Notes: a model not told the origin generated them from the letters alone. A stretch of 64,000 bases of DNA from Luidia sarsii (GCA_949987565.1 OX465121.1:820137-884136); one strand, 5' to 3'. Numbered from the stretch's first letter, positions 44,591 to 59,640 are shown. A program made the numbers and translations.

Positions 44591-47500
44591 ATTGTGAATT
44601 GTCTGCCTGCCTGTCTGTGTCTTTGACTTCCCATTTGGGGACTCTTTCCAGTATATTCCTGTGGAGGCTGTCTGTCTTCTTTTTAGGACTGTCTGTTTAC
44701 CTGTATGTATGGGAGTTTATTTCTACCTGTTTGTGTCTTTTCACACATCACCTTCAATCCCCACATCTTACCTTAGGAGTCTCCCATTCTACCCTCCCAT
44801 CCCTCCCGTATCATCACCACCTTATCTCATTTTCTTATCTCATCTCCCTTGATCTGTCCAGCGGCTGGCAGCAGAATATATATGCAGCCTGCGCTGGTCT
44901 ATTTATAGCCTGCGCCATGGCTTATTCCATTTCTTGACGGCCTTAGCCAATCTCGCGATCCATCGACCCGTTCCCATAAGGTAGTATGGGAACTATTTAT
45001 AGCTCTTACATTTGTCCTCCTCTATCCACACTGTACAAGTACATGATCACAGAATATTATTACCTAGAAAGGAATCTCCATTGAACATTTGTTAAATGTG
45101 GAATACACCGCTCAAATGATTTCAGGAATGTAGCCATGAATGAAAAAAAGATGTTAATGGATATAAATGTACATTTGTGTATGTACATACATTTTGTATA
45201 CAGTAGCATAGATTCCATACACTACACTCTACATACTCCCAAAAATTCAGGAAAAAATTGAGCAAGCGGTTTTTCACTGTACGTTCACATTCATTATTGG
45301 TTACATTTTCATGAGTGTTTGTTTTCATGAGTATACATGTACATGCACTTGGGCATGAGTATCAAGTGAGAACGGCAAAAAATATGAGTAGGGTATCAAT
45401 TCATTTGTTTTCTTGCAAGGACATTGTACAAGTTCAAAGAAGAGTGCAAGTACATCTTGTAAGTTTTGGATAGGTGCAATTCTCTGCACATGTACCTACT
45501 GTACCGTACATGTACAGGGTACATATGTAAAAGTCAAATACATGTACGTACAGGTACATGGACAGTACATTCAACTCTACTAGCTAACTACAGAGTATGT
45601 ACAGTGTATCCTCATTCAGGTGTGCACTATAGTTGAAGACATACTAAACACCTGTACATACTGTACAGTTACATGCTTACATACATATACATGTACATGT
45701 ACAGTTACATGCGTACATACATGTACAGTGTACATGTACGGTACATGTACATGTACATGTACACTGTACAGTTAACATGCTTACATACAGTTACAGTTCA
45801 TGTTTACATGTACATGTACATGTACATGTACTTGCTTACAAACAGTTACTGGTACCGGGTACATGCATACATGTACATAAAGACTTTTACTTATGTATGC
45901 TTACATACAGTTACATGCATACAATGTGCATACAAAGCTGTAAATCTCTTTACAGCTGTGTACATGTACATGTATGTTCCCCTTTAAATTCAATGTTTCC
46001 ATTGTTGATTGGGCCAAATAAATAATTTTAATCGTTTGTATTTATTTTGTAAACACCTTGAAGTGTGCCACTTGCACCACTGTTTTTTTATTGCAAAAAA
46101 TAAATATCAACCGGGTACCCACTCCTACATTATATAGCCACAGGCCATACATTTGATTAATTGAAAAAATAACATGTTGCTCTTGATGTACACATGTACA
46201 TGTATATATGTTGAATTTTGTATACTGATACAGTATGTTTGTGTAGATATACAGTGTACATGCTGATGTAATTTGAATTTCAAATGAATGACACAATACA
46301 GTTACACTGTACTTCTTTTGCAGTACATGTACATTCACATGCACTTACAGATGGTTTTCCTGTTGAGTGTCATTTGATAGGAAGTTGTACATGGCACATG
46401 CTCACATGAAACCAAGGAGAAACTAAGACAACTAATTAAGCTGTTTCGTGAAATTGAGTCTAAAATCATGTAATGGTATAACATGGCCCTTATGTTGACC
46501 AGCATCAAAGCTATGATTTGTGGTGCAATAACCTACAGGAAGCAGAATAGTTAGATGAAAACATTTCACTGGGGAATTGTTGTCACAGTTTGCACTTTAA
46601 CCAAACTATGGCGCGGAATGATAGGCAGCCGTACCCCAGACGGTAATAATTTCAAAGGCAAAAAAGAAGAAGAGAATGAGAGTTTTCTGGCTAAATTATA
46701 TACAATTATTTAAATCACTAACTTCTGACCAACTCCTTAATCACACCCAAACTGGAGATAAGAAAAAACAAAACAAGCCCAGAAAAAACCCCAAAAAACC
46801 ACTCCTGTCAGCTTTCTCTGAAAGTGAAAGGCCTTTGGTCCACACGCAAGAAGAAAAAAAAAACAATGTAGAAAACCCCCTACTGGATCTCGTTCACCTA
46901 TGCAATGCAAGGTCTGTTTTCTAACCCCCTCTCTTTTCTACCCCGAAAGTGAAACAAATCTTAACCCCGTATCCAAATGAACAGACAGTAATTGCACATT
47001 TTACACGCACAACAATTGGACATCTGTGAGCTGCATGGGTTTCAGATGTATACATGTAAGAACCTGGAGTTTGTGGAGATGTCACTATCAATTGCTACAT
47101 TCTAATAGAGAGCCACTCCTCATTGCACCTGTGCATGTAGCATATGCTACATGTGCAGGTGTGTAGGCAGTCTGTCCAAGATAGTGAGTTGTTGTTTCTT
47201 GCATGGCTGTCAGGACACTGCATGTCTGTGCATGGCCAGCTAATTTGGCCAGTCTCTTCCTGACCTTATTATACCCCTCCTCCCCCTCTGCCTGACTGTG
47301 CATGTAAATTGTCATTGCTTTCCCCTAAAAGACGCAATCTCTCTGGACTTTCTATTATTGATGCAGCAGTGACCTTGACGAATCTGCATAAGCCATGCCC
47401 TTAAACCCCCACGCTTAAAGCGAGGCCTCCTCCCACTCCTCCAAGGGTCCGGGCCGGCAGTGTGGGCCAGACAGAAGGTCCACGTTGTTCGCTGATTGGT

Positions 47501-48314
47501 CGCCAATGTGTGGCACTCACCTTTCATATTTCCCTGGTTGAGCTGCATGGCTGCTGCCCTGCCCTGCCTACGGTACCTTGGCACTAAACAATCCAGGCAA
47601 TTGCGTTGTTTGGCTCAGCTTTGGATCATTGAAAAAGGGGGAAGCTTTGTATAGCAGCCTGTGTCGTCTGGCTGCAAAAACACATTGGTAGAGACAGTAC
47701 TTGAATGCAGATGGATTAAGCAGGTCATACTGACATCTAACTCTGCATCAAGTTAATGTCTACAATGTATCTACAATAATTAATATCTACAAATATACAA
47801 TCTAAAATGTACCGTGGGTGGTAATACTCGATGATACATATACCGGTATATATGGACATTTGTTTAAATGAGAATGTTTTACATTTTTGTGTTTACAAGT
47901 ATATCTGTAAAAATTATGATCCTAGAACATTTTGAAAGATTGTTTTTGTTTAACATATATAGTTATACGCATGTACCGGTACTGCTGTACAGTACATGTA
48001 GATCAAGTACATACTTGTATGTATTCTCGTATTGTACGTAAATGTACATGCATGTACAGTACCCTGGTACTGTACATTGATATTGCAGTATATTCATGTA
48101 CATGTACATGTTTACTTGCACATGTACATGTATGTTGAAAACTGTTTGATATCAGTTGTACATATGGCCCATGGGAGTATATTCAATGATTATCTCGTCA
48201 GCTACATGTAGAAACATTTTGCTCCACTAAATCTTCACTTTGATGGTTGAGGTGAATCTGGCCAGTCCGGTTAACGGGTAGACACTTTGCATTAACATAT
48301 ATTACTCTTACTAT
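44591..48314. other. Noncoding stretch with two repeat-free islands
   Basis: No exon supported. 44850-45010 (GCCTGCGCTGGTCTATTTAT region) and 47330-47590 (CG-richer) are free of TACATG words, unlike 45640-45980 and 47980-48140, which are TACATG islands. 46700-46930 is A-rich. Neither island has a convincing frame. Confidence 0.5.
45640..45980. repeat. TACATG / TTACATGC island
   Basis: Repeats of ACATGCTTACATACAGT and runs of TACATG. No gene. Confidence 0.8.
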
Positions 48315-48509
48315 AGAGGAACGCCGCTATAACCATGGAGGAATTACTAACACCGATATACTGGTACCAAACATTCGGCTATAACAAACATATGCCCTTT
48401 GGCTTCCGATTTTTGTGTACAAAATATGTGGCCGCAACTACTACACATGTATAACAAATGCCTGCTATAACAAACAATTTTCATGGATCCCGGAATGTTT
48501 GCTATAAAT
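48315..48509. mobile_element. Decayed MITE related to 18817-19013
   Basis: AGAGGAACGCCGCTATAACC at the left, internal ACATTCGGCTATAACAAACA, and GGATCCCGGAATGTTTGCTA at the right correspond to the intact copy. The right terminal repeat is lost. Confidence 0.65.
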
Positions 48510-50219
48510 ACATACATACATGTGTGACCATGTGCATTATGTAGTCCTTGCCCTTGTATCGTACACATTTAATAACATTAGTGCCCATCATGTCCAGCAC
48601 ATGTATCTATGCACTTGCAATATGGACACGGATGCATTCATCCTACAATTTCAAGAACTCATTTGCAGTAATACAGACACACATGCGCGCAGTTTCTTTG
48701 CCAATAATGCATATAATGAGGACGGTGGTCACCATGGCAACATATATGTAACTGGGCTGCCAGATCCTCAATGGAATTTGTTGTCCTGCTGGAATAATGG
48801 TTGCTCCACTTAAGCCTTTTCTTTTATTCAGTAACTCAATCCTGCCAAGATCCCAGCTTCCTGGCTTGGTGCCTTCATATTTGGGAGGCTCTCTTGGTGG
48901 CGTTGTTTTCAGGCATTTGTCGGCATTGTCCAATAGGACTGGTTGACTGTCGGATGGCTCTGTCCCTGCCTGAGTTTATGTGTAGACTTTCAGGGTCCTA
49001 TTGCAGGTACATGTATCTGTTTCTCTGTCATAATGACCACTTATCAGTGCATTGAGAGATACAGTACTGTACATGTACTAATACACTACCTATAATAATA
49101 TGTACATGTAGGCTTGTACACATACTATTCTTTACCAGACAATTCCAAATGCAGCTGCAGACTCCACGTCACTTGCGCATGTACATACATTGTACATGTG
49201 TATTTCTAAGAACATCATGGTTTTAAAGGTTGTTTCGTTTTTTGTTTCACCACTTACAAATGTAGAGGTAAATTTATTAGCACATTATTTTTTTGTCAAA
49301 CAAACGAAGGATTAATTTTTTGTTTCATTTTGGTTTCTTTTATTTATTTGAATATCATTTCAGTAATATCTTTTTTGCTGTAATTGTGTGTGTGCATTTC
49401 TCATGTGTACATGCTGCACCGCGTTTGTGCATGTACATGTACATGTACTGTACATAAACATGTACAGGTACCTACTGTAGATCTATACATGTACGTACTA
49501 CATTCACATAATTGTGCATGTACAATTGTACAGCTAGGCTTGTGCATGCACATCAATATGTGTACATGGATACATGTACAGATTGATACATGTATATTGA
49601 ATCTTGATACAATTGTTTAAATATTATATTCAAACTTCAGCTATACAGTACTTACATACATGTGGTGTAAGCTACAGTATATTGTATATATACAATTGTA
49701 CATGTAGATTGGTTTATCTTGCAACTGTTCATGCAGTTAACATGAATTAATTGTCTACATGTTACCGAAATGTGGATCACTACTCGACAAGCTTTGCTTT
49801 TTGGTGATCCCCAACCACAGATCACCATGTACAGTATATACTGATATGCCACACCATGGCTTGTTTTAATAGGCCTCAATTATATTTTGGCAGGAACTGC
49901 ATTGTGAGAATTTAAGTCGCGAACCATCATTTCTCGATCATGCCTTTCATAAATTCTGGGGAATAAATGCGGGGAAAAGGCCAGTTCCGCAAAATAATGC
50001 AGAAATGGATATTTGGTAAGGCCAATCGATAAGAGGGTATAGGGGCGCAAAGTGTAGACGGAATATAAGGTTACTGGCTGCTTACATGGTAGACAGCAAA
50101 CAGTCACCATCATTTGATGTTCCATTGTGAGCCAATTGAGGTCAATCTTCCGCGCTGTGTGCCAACTGTGTCAGACATCTCTAGTTTCCTGGCTTCTCTT
50201 ATTGAATATATTACACATG

Positions 50220-50540
50220 TGCAGGCTTACCATACAGTTACTGCATATATATGCTACAGTATACATGTAACATGGAGGGAGTATACCTACATGTACATGT
50301 ACATGTACATATATACATATATGTGTATGTGTATGTACAGTACATGTACATGTGTACCCTGTCTACATGTACCGGTACATGTGTACATGTACATGTACCG
50401 GTACATGCATTGTACAATTCACATGCTCAATTGATACATGTACATGTACAAGTATGCCTATTAGAAGCCTCTAACATGTGTATTGTACATGTAGATCTAC
50501 CAGTAGGCAGTACATGTACAGTTTGTACACATGTATATAC
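50220..50540. repeat. TACATG hexamer island
   Basis: TACATGTACATGTACAT runs with ATATATACATATATGTGTAT and ACCGGTACATG variants. Confidence 0.85.
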
Positions 50541-52579
50541 TGTACATGTAAATTACTAGGTACGATGTTTATGGGCCACACACAGGCAATGTGTGATGTA
50601 CAACATGCACCATACTAATGTGGATTTCAACAATGAATTTAAAGGGTAATCAGATTTTGAAAGAGCAGTACAGCATGTATACAATACTGCGTACGTACAG
50701 CGTACATGTTCCAAATCAGCATAGGGTGGAACATTTACAACAAAATCAGATCAACGAATGCAAATGACATGTACAGCATGGGTGTACGTAGGTAGGCGGC
50801 TACATACAGTACATAAATTATGTAGAGCATTAAGGGATATTATGCTTAGTACAGTATACAGAAATATATGCATTGCAAAGGGTTCATGGGACTGCGTATC
50901 TTGTGTACGTGAATGAAAATATTGGCATTTAGTCTTCAACCCAGCCTCATTCAGTGTGACTTGTGCTGGTAATTGCTGCCTACACAAGTCATATTAATTT
51001 GATTTCAAGCCATTGTTAATATTTATGCAATTAAGCCTGGATGTGGTCTTCCATACATTGCCCAGGGTGATACACTGGGAGGGCTATTCCTTGACACATA
51101 CATGCACAGCAGGCCTACAGTTTGTCATGCATGGACACATTGAAAATTAAAATGTGCCATCTTTCAATGTTGCTGCTGTGGTGTGTGTATAAGCATCATA
51201 CACACATCCACTGCACACTTGATACGGTGCATACTTTGCTCGTGACTACAAATATTGGCTTCTTGACTTCAGTGAACCCAATGTTGGTCATTTTAATACA
51301 GTTTTTGCATCATGTTTATTTAGGTGTTGGATCAATGTGCTATTTGGCTTCAACTGCAATCAAGCATAGGACCATTGTGCAAACCAGGCCAATTGGACAG
51401 GAATGGTGTTGTGCATGTACATTTGTACATGTACATGTACTGTATGTTACACTGTATACACCAAAGACTTGTTTTACAAAAATGCTGGAGTCAGATGAAT
51501 TAATAATACAGTAAGTGCGTGTACATACAATACTGGTAGGACCTATTTTGGTCCATGTCATATTACGGTATATATCATTACATGTACACTTTGGGGAATG
51601 GGAGCTTGTTGAAACATTGATACAGTACATGTACATGTATGTGCTACAGTATGAGAGGTACATGTACACATGTACATGTACATGTACATGTACATGCACT
51701 TATAGTACACTGTACATGAACATGAATTACCGGTATATTAGTGTAAGTTGTCGTGCATGTACTGTACATGTACATGCCTGTACCATATATTGTGCATTTC
51801 TGATCAATACTGTACATGTACATGTATGTTTTTTGGGGTGTTATCATAAAACAATTTTAATCATTCACAATGAAGTCTCTGTCACACAAAAATAATGTTT
51901 GGTACAAAGTATCGGTACTGTGCATGTACATGTACAGTGTACATGTAAACACCAGTACATGTAATTTCTGCCTTCCACTTGGCATACCAATCAGATACTG
52001 TACATGTACCTACAAGTACATGTACATCTCTTATATCGGTATTGCGCTTACAAGCTTCCAAATGCTACAGTTGAATTAGGCCTATACAGCTACATGTATT
52101 CAGTACAATTTTAGATGATATTTCATACATACAGTACACCCATACACTGTACATGTACATGTACTTGTACAATTTTGTGCACAGATGGAAGCAGTTCAAT
52201 TGGCCTTTAGTTGGATATGTATTGTACACATTTAATTAATTTGCATAACTTGTGGCTCTTAAATTCATTAAGTCCTGCACCTCATAAGTATTCATGAGGC
52301 AATTACGGCCTTTCTTTGGTCCGTTCTGACTGCCCAGCTATGTGATAATTTCAACTGTTTCCCAGCATATGAGGTGCATGTACCGTACATGCTGCACGTA
52401 TATGCACCTGGGTACCAGCCATTACTAATGATGCGTATATGCTTTACAAGTGTAGCATGAAAATCACTGGACTGGATAGTTGGACCAGTCCTTTACAGCA
52501 AACATCAAACATGGTGCTCCCAAGAACTTTCTACTTCTCAGAATAACCTGAAATATTTAATTACATGTAAATAAAAAAA

Positions 52580-52760
52580 AAATGTGGCAAACTGGTCACT
52601 GACTAACATGACCTGCAATACACGAATGTCAAACCTTAGAGCAGAGGGCCTGCTGTTTCAATTCTAGCAGGACCTTTCTCAAAGGCAAAGTGCAGGACCT
52701 CTCTCCTTGGAGAAAGGTCTTGCTAGGATCGAAACGTCAGGCCCTCTAACTTTGGAAATA
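52580..52760. repeat. Penelope-type foldback repeat
   Basis: Left tail GGCAAACTGGTCACTGACTA, then AGAGGGCCTGCTGTTTCAAT and TCTAGCAGGACCTTTCTCAA facing GGAGAAAGGTCTTGCTAGGA, TCGAAACGTCAGGCCCTCTA. Confidence 0.8.
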
Positions 52761-54429
52761 TTTGAGGTTCACACTAAATGAAGATGTATAAACACAGCAG
52801 TGTTATTGTAACTGATGAATAATAACAAGTTGAGGAAGGCTCTTAGCCAGCTGAAGAGAGTGCATGCGTTTCCGTAGAAACAACCACTTGAGATTCACTG
52901 AAGGGGGACAATGCAAGTACTGTACAAGATTTATGAACCTTGTAAAGGAAGACGGCATGATATTGTGGATGCAATAGTCAGATCCCTTATCCCCTTGGTG
53001 TTACATGTACATGATTGGCACTATCTCTTGAGACTTCATCTCAGGAGATATTAGATGTACATGTAGACCTGTACATGTACATGTACATGCAGCCGCTGTG
53101 TTTTGGCTATTTTACTGGCCAAACCATGTTGTATTCCGGATACACGCTGCACAAGAGTAAAACATGGTTATACTAGACGTGTGGCAGATTAATGTAACTC
53201 CAACAAACATACATGTACATGTACCTAGTTGACAATTATCTATCTTACAGAAGGACTTTATGTTCAATAAGTACAGCTCTTGTTCATGATCTTTTTAATG
53301 ACAGTGATATGCTGAGTCTAATTTTTCCAGAGAAAAGCGCTGATACATGTACAGTACAGTAGTTTGGGCCATCTAGGAAATAAAGCACGGCCATGTTGGC
53401 ATGTTCAGTGTTCACCAAGGTGTTCATGAATGAGCCCGCATCTGCCTCCTCCCCCTCATCTGACCTCATCTTCCGTGAAATTCAGGGTCTGATTCCAGAC
53501 TTCCACCTGTCCAAATGGTTCCCTCAGCCAGACACAGACAATGGGCAGCAAGCAGGCCGGCAGATTCAACCGCAATTACATTCATGACTTGTCTAGGCAC
53601 TGCCTGCATGTACATGTATACATCACATATTACATGTGTGGTATTTTACATATTACATGCGGTTTACTCAAAAAGGACGTTTGGAGTAGATGCCTTATAA
53701 TATTACACCATCTTAGGTCACATACATGTAAGTATGCAGTGTACGTGTATACTGTACCTACAGTATTCCACAGTTACGCATTTCGTACAGTAGGTACCAG
53801 TACAATGTACCAGTCTAATGTGCATGTGTGATTGTGTACAGATGACAAATGTAATGTACATGTATACATGTACTTTATGTTGTCAAGTACCCTGTTGTGA
53901 CACTAACTCAGATACACTCTTACAACAATTCTCTGCCATTTATCACGGCAGGAATACATTTCCAAGCCAATTGACTAAGAATTTGAAGGCCAGCTAGCTG
54001 GTTTGATGCCCAGGTATTAGGCTGTGTAGGGTGGGGTGCGATCGTTATTGGCATTACATCTGGCACTGCATGTAAATGTCATGGGGACTTGGTGTTCTGG
54101 CCAGGCCACTGCTTTATTCTTGTGCATCAAGTTTAGCTGGGGAGAAAATTGCCTTATGATGACAATTACTGTTGGACTACAAACGTTTAGGCTGGACCAT
54201 ATGGACAGACAGTATATACAGTCACCAACATAAACCTGTGAAAATTGAGCTGTGCCTCCGGTTTCTGTGTATGGATATTGTAAATATTATTATTGGACAT
54301 GCCATTATGAAGATTACATTTACATTTATATTAAAATCTGATAGATTTATTTTGTCTTTAAATTTGACTTTTGAGTCAAATAAATAAAGGAAAAACTTGA
54401 CTTTGTGGAAATTTTATTCTCAAATACTG

Positions 54430-54660
54430 CTAAATACATGTAGTTCACGTACATGTACATCCACATACATGTACATGTTATATACATGTATGCATACATG
54501 TAAAGTGTACATGTACAATTGTACATGTACATTGTGTACATGTACATTGTGTACATGTACACATGTACATGTACAGTATCCATAATGATTTACATACACG
54601 TACAATTGTACATGTACTGACTTACTGTAAATACAGGTGTACAGGTACATGTACATTAAA
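54430..54660. repeat. TACATG hexamer island
   Basis: Runs of TACATG with AATTGTACATGTACATTGTG variants on both sides of short unique pieces. Confidence 0.85.
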
Positions 54661-55888
54661 TTCTTTTTGCTGATAAAACAGATTTGAAAATATAAATTTA
54701 CACTCGCATGTTGCAGACTGACCATTTTCTGAAAATAAATACGTTCTTAATGTTGGTACGTGAGTACTGTTTTTAGAAACAACACTGCCTGTTTTGAAAC
54801 TTTCATTATAATTATGCATGTATTTGTTTGTATCAGATTTCTTTCTAATAAGCTTACAACATGCAGAGCACATTGATGCTTTCAAGGCTCAGTGAAGATG
54901 ATACCATGCAATAATATGGATCCACAAATCTGCCTGTTTCTTACAGTACGTGTACATCCAAACATCATAATTATACCGGTATGAGCATCATTCATTTTGC
55001 TCAAAATTCAGAGTACAGTATTTTGACTGAATGTGGTACATGTATTTCATTCTTATTCCTCCATGATAATACATGTACTGTACATCTTCCCGGTATGCAT
55101 GAATGTTTAGTTGCTATGAAATCTGTACAGTGCACAATAAACATGCAGGACACATACTGTACCAAATTAATGCCCACATGTACATGTACATGCATACAAG
55201 TAGCACAAATGCATTACCAGTAACTTAAATTAAGAATCTACAGTGACAAAGCCTGTTCATACAATGGACATGTACATGTACTGTACATATTAACATTACA
55301 CACATGGACTCTATATGGACAGGTGTTTAAAATGGCTGTGTAGCCAAACCAATAATAAGACCATGCTAGAATTATGAAACAAATTACACTCAAATGTACA
55401 TCTATATGTTTTTTACACTGTATATGTTTTGAGCATACCGTCCACTCTGAAAAAGCAATCGTAACTGACTTGTGTTTCTCAGTCATGAAAGTTATTGTCA
55501 AGAGTCAACGTTTATGATTTGAGAAAAACAATTTACATGTATACTCACCTGAGCTGTACACGTATACTGAAACAAAACCGTTTGAGAAACAAAATTTTAA
55601 TCTATTGTGGCCGCTGTTACCATGGGGATGAAATGCATCATAGTTTTGACTTTGTATCACCCGGTATTAGTTTAAAAAGGGTGTCTCATTTTTCAGTGCA
55701 GGCCTTAAGTTAAGTTTTTGCCCTAAAGGAAATACAATGTAGTTTGCCTGTCTTTGTACTATGATCCTCCCTTCACCCATGGCAACCTTGTCCATGACAT
55801 CGCAAGTGTTGAGCACAATATGCCGATCATACATTTGGGCCAGTACCAACAATCCAATGGAAATTGTGATTTATTTCTATTAAAACCC

Positions 55889-56527
55889 TAACCCCCTAGG
55901 CGCTTTCACTAGGAAGCATACCTAACCCAGCAAAGTCCAACATTTGGGCAGAAATTAGGAACCCATTGGTACCTAACCTCACAGAATCCAACAGTCTGCA
56001 TGTGTTGGATTTTGTGAGGTTGGGTACAGATTTGTATTGTGCATTGTTGCATGACTACAGGGGGTTTGTCCCCAACCCAACAAAATGCTACAATGTGTCT
56101 GCTATGGCATGTTCTAGTCAGGTGTTGGAGTGTGTAACACTAACAGTGCACTACACTGTTTTCGTGGGTGAGTTTACTTTACCAACGAGCTATTGGTCAT
56201 TTTCTGGTCAGGTGTTGGAGTGTGTGGGAGTGTACTGACACTGCTTTCGTGGGTGAGTTTTCCCACGAGATCTTGGTGATTTTCTGATCAGGTGTTGGAG
56301 TATGTGGCAGTGTACTGACCATTGCTACCTAACCCAACAAACTCCAATAGTGTCTCCCTGGGCCATTGTACCTAATCCAACAAACTCCAACAGTGTCTCC
56401 CTGGGCCATTGTACCTAATCCAACAAACTCCAACAAAATTCAGCAGCAGTATGCTATCCTAGTGGTACCTAATCCAACAAATTCTAACAAAACCTGGTGT
56501 AGGATTTTGTGAGGTTGGGGAACGTTA
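55889..56527 (-). mobile_element. Non-autonomous GTTGGATTAGGTACC element, copy 3 (reversed)
   Basis: Reads TAACCCCCTAGGCGCTTTCA ... GTTGGGGAACGTTA on the plus strand, the reverse of the 7185 and 36790 copies. It contains the TTCGTGGGTGAGTTT and AGGTGTTGGAGTGTGTGG words found in copy 1. Confidence 0.78.
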
Positions 56528-56715
56528 GGTTCAAACTTAGGGTATTAAAGATTGATTCCTCAGTTTATAAGTCCTGACTTTACATTTACATGCTCACAAT
56601 AATGTACATGTATGAATTCATGTATACAGCGTACATGATTTTTCTACTACCTTGTTTTTACGTATCTTCAGACAAGTACATGTAAAGGAATGTAAAGGGA
56701 ACTTTTAAACAATTT

Positions 56716-56806
56716 TGAAAAATTGACTGAACTGGGATTTGAACCAGGGACTTGTGGTTTTGCCTATCAGCACTCTTACCATCTGAACTGATCCAGCCCT
56801 TAGATG
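56716..56806 (-). repeat. tRNA-derived SINE, reversed
   Basis: The reverse strand reads AAGGGCTGGATCAGTTCAGA, TGGTAAGAGTGCTGATAGGC, then CCCTGGTTCAAATCCCAGTT and CAGTCAATTTTTC. Confidence 0.65.
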
Positions 56807-57229
56807 GCCGGTAACCTTCCCAAATAGTCAACTATAGTCTTGGCTAAATAATTGTATTTAAGTATAATAATTGTATAAGTTTTACCAGCTATGATTGCAC
56901 ATACTGTATATTATGGGCTGTACATGTACAGTGAGTGTACAGTACATGTATATTGCATACATGACAGGTGCATTCTCTGGTCTCTGTATACTTAGCATGG
57001 ATTTGTACCATGGTGCACCACCCAAGCCTTTTCCAATCTTCTACATGTATGCAGTTCATTATTACAAGCTTGATATAAAAAAAACCTACCACTAGATACA
57101 TAGATACAATATTGTACAATATGTGTCTGATCATTGCCCCAACAATCTGGCATGCTTTGATTTTGACTAAAACATGTTTTGATGGCCCCTATGTACATTT
57201 ACATGTAGATGTAGGAATACAGATTTTAA

Positions 57230-57900
57230 GGCACATGTACTGAACATGCATGTACATGTACATGTACTGTACAGTACCTGCAAATGTCCAAGGAAGTGAG
57301 TTTTTTCTATATCAATTACTGGTATACCGGTACTCCAAATTATTATGCTTAAATATTCCCAAATCTACAAGTCTCCTGTACTGGTTGTAGCTACACTATC
57401 CACCCGCAGTCCTTCAACACGCACCTCCATTTGGAATTGTGATCCGCCTGCAATCCATAGCCTGCTGTCCATGTACTTGTATGTACTTGTAAACTGTAGT
57501 ATTGCCTGCAGGAATTCAGATGACCTGGGAATGTGAGGGTTTGTGGTTTCCATGCACAGCTGCTTACAAAAAGTGTACTGGTATACCATGTACATGTACC
57601 ATGTACCTGTATGTACTGTACATGTACACATGTACAGTGTATGCATATACCGTACATGTATGAACAGCCAGAGGCATGTACATGTACATGTATGATATAC
57701 TGACACATGTACAGTACATACACGTACCGGTACATGTATATGTTGTACAAGTGTACCTGTGCTCACATTACCACAACATACATGTACATGTACTGTATAA
57801 TAAAGAATATTACATGTACATGTACATGTACTGATACACAGTGACATCAATGTTTACATGTATCTTTCTTCCTCCTAATCTACATGTACATGTAGTTTGC
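57230..57900. repeat. TACATG hexamer islands
   Basis: Two dense patches (57240-57290, 57580-57890) of TACATG/GTACA words with a mostly unique piece at 57360-57560 between them. The minus-strand 161-codon frame across it is not supported as a gene. Confidence 0.75.
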
Positions 57901-59159
57901 TCCTGGTTCTTCTCCTTACCGATGTTCCTTTTTTTTAGCCTTCCCCTTGAATGGCCTTTGTGAGGCCTTGTGTTTAGCGACTTTCATAACAAAAAATTAC
58001 ATGTATACACATGTACAGTACATGTGCATGTTCACTGTACGTATGTTCATGATGTACTGTACACGTATGCATGTACAATGTACAGGTACTTTACATATAC
58101 GCGCCCCTCCAATCCATGTACTGGTACCATGCATGTACATGTATTTACCGTGGCGGTACCTGTACTTTGACAGTGACAAATGTGCATGTATCGGTACATG
58201 TTTATGTGTACCGGTAGTCGGTACATGTACACTGTACCGCTACCTGTATGTTGCCTGATGAGAAATGCAGCAATGTGACTAAAATGTCATACATTTTTTG
58301 TGTGGAATCTGTGCATGCATACTGGTACTGGTACGATAGATACGTGTACATCTGTACCTGTATACATGTACATTATTTTGCAATGTTTAATTTCAGTAAC
58401 ATTTCCATTATTGTCGCTGTGTACAATATAGGTCTAAATGTCCCATTACTTGTGTGTTTGTCCATTTATTTTCAATTCATTGTCTACGTGCATTTTCAGT
58501 CAACTTAAGTGGTTGGAAAATAAAACCAGATATCAGATTCCGTAAGCGCAGAAACCTGGTGACATGGAAAGGTCCATAGACATTCTGTGTACATTTAGAT
58601 GGGGCAATTTAACCCTTGTGTGCCTACGTGCAGGTTTATAGCTCAGTCCCCCCATGTAGTACATACCGTATCTCCACAAATTTCAGGGACCCATTTCCAG
58701 GAAGCTGTATGACAGTGATGCAAGCTGCTATGCCAGTGCCTGGGAAGGCCTGCATGCCGGACTCATCCCTGGCCCAGGAGTTGTTTACATTTTAATGACT
58801 TTAGCAGGAAATGGGATTAGGCGGGTTAGGCTTGGTAATTTTTGAAATCATTTGAATATCTGCAGTGCACATTATATAGCCAGTGTGGGTTGATCCATTC
58901 CCCACAGAGTGCCAAACTTCCTGCTTCCTCTTCTCCATGATTATTTACATGTCAGATACCTTCTGTAAGCAGATTTAGAGATATACGTATAAATAGAGAG
59001 AAATTTTGTTATTTCCATTTATATCCAGGTTTTGTGTAGATTTATATAAATTTATACAGGTTTGTCATTTGTCAATTCCCTTAACTATTCGCAATTTTAG
59101 CTGTATGCACGTATCTCATAACACTATACATGTACATGTATTTGTGGTCCTTTAACCTT

Positions 59160-59640
59160 GATACATTTCTGTGCTATAGCCTAGCCATACACATGTAGGC
59201 CTACATGTACAAGTATGTATGTACATGTAAATGTGTATGTACCGACATGTAGTATGTACCGGTATGTAATGTACATGTATGTACATGTACTATGTACAGT
59301 ATGTACATGTACATGTATGTACATGTATGTACACACTGTACATGTATGTACATTTACATGTACAGTATGTACATGTATACATGTACATTGTATGTATGTA
59401 CATGTACATGTGAAGTGTAGTAGTGTACAGATGTACATGTTGTACATGTACACATGTACATGTATGTACATAATGTACATGTACATGTACTGTACTTGTA
59501 CAGTAGGGACCTGAACTATACATGTACATGTACATGTACATTATGTATACACATGTACAGTGTACATGTACATGTGTAGACAGACAGTACATGTATATTT
59601 ACATGGACATGTACACGTGTACATCTGTTTATACTTGAAA
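59160..59640. repeat. TACATG hexamer island
   Basis: One of the densest runs of TACATG/TATGTACA in the window, almost without unique sequence. Confidence 0.92.

Noticed and set aside
43702..44634. 310-codon minus-strand open frame rich in Gln, Thr, Asp, Ser, Pro and Arg
   Set aside because: It is the direct read-out of the 18/8-bp CTGT minisatellite; no unique sequence, no start context.
53393..53587. Possible exon after the acceptor-like GTGAAATTCAG at 53486-53496
   Set aside because: The reading (GLIPDFHLSKWFPQPDTDNG) matches neither the DGKQ linker nor the Ras-associating domain, and no donor of the right phase was found.
57365..57850. 161-codon minus-strand frame
   Set aside because: Two-thirds consists of TACATG-driven Tyr/Met/Cys/Thr/His/Val residues; no splice or start support.
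58501..58543. Possible 44-nt exon between TTTTCAG and GTAAGC
   Set aside because: Splice words and phase are acceptable, but the peptide is too short to judge and nothing supports it over chance in 24 kb of DNA.
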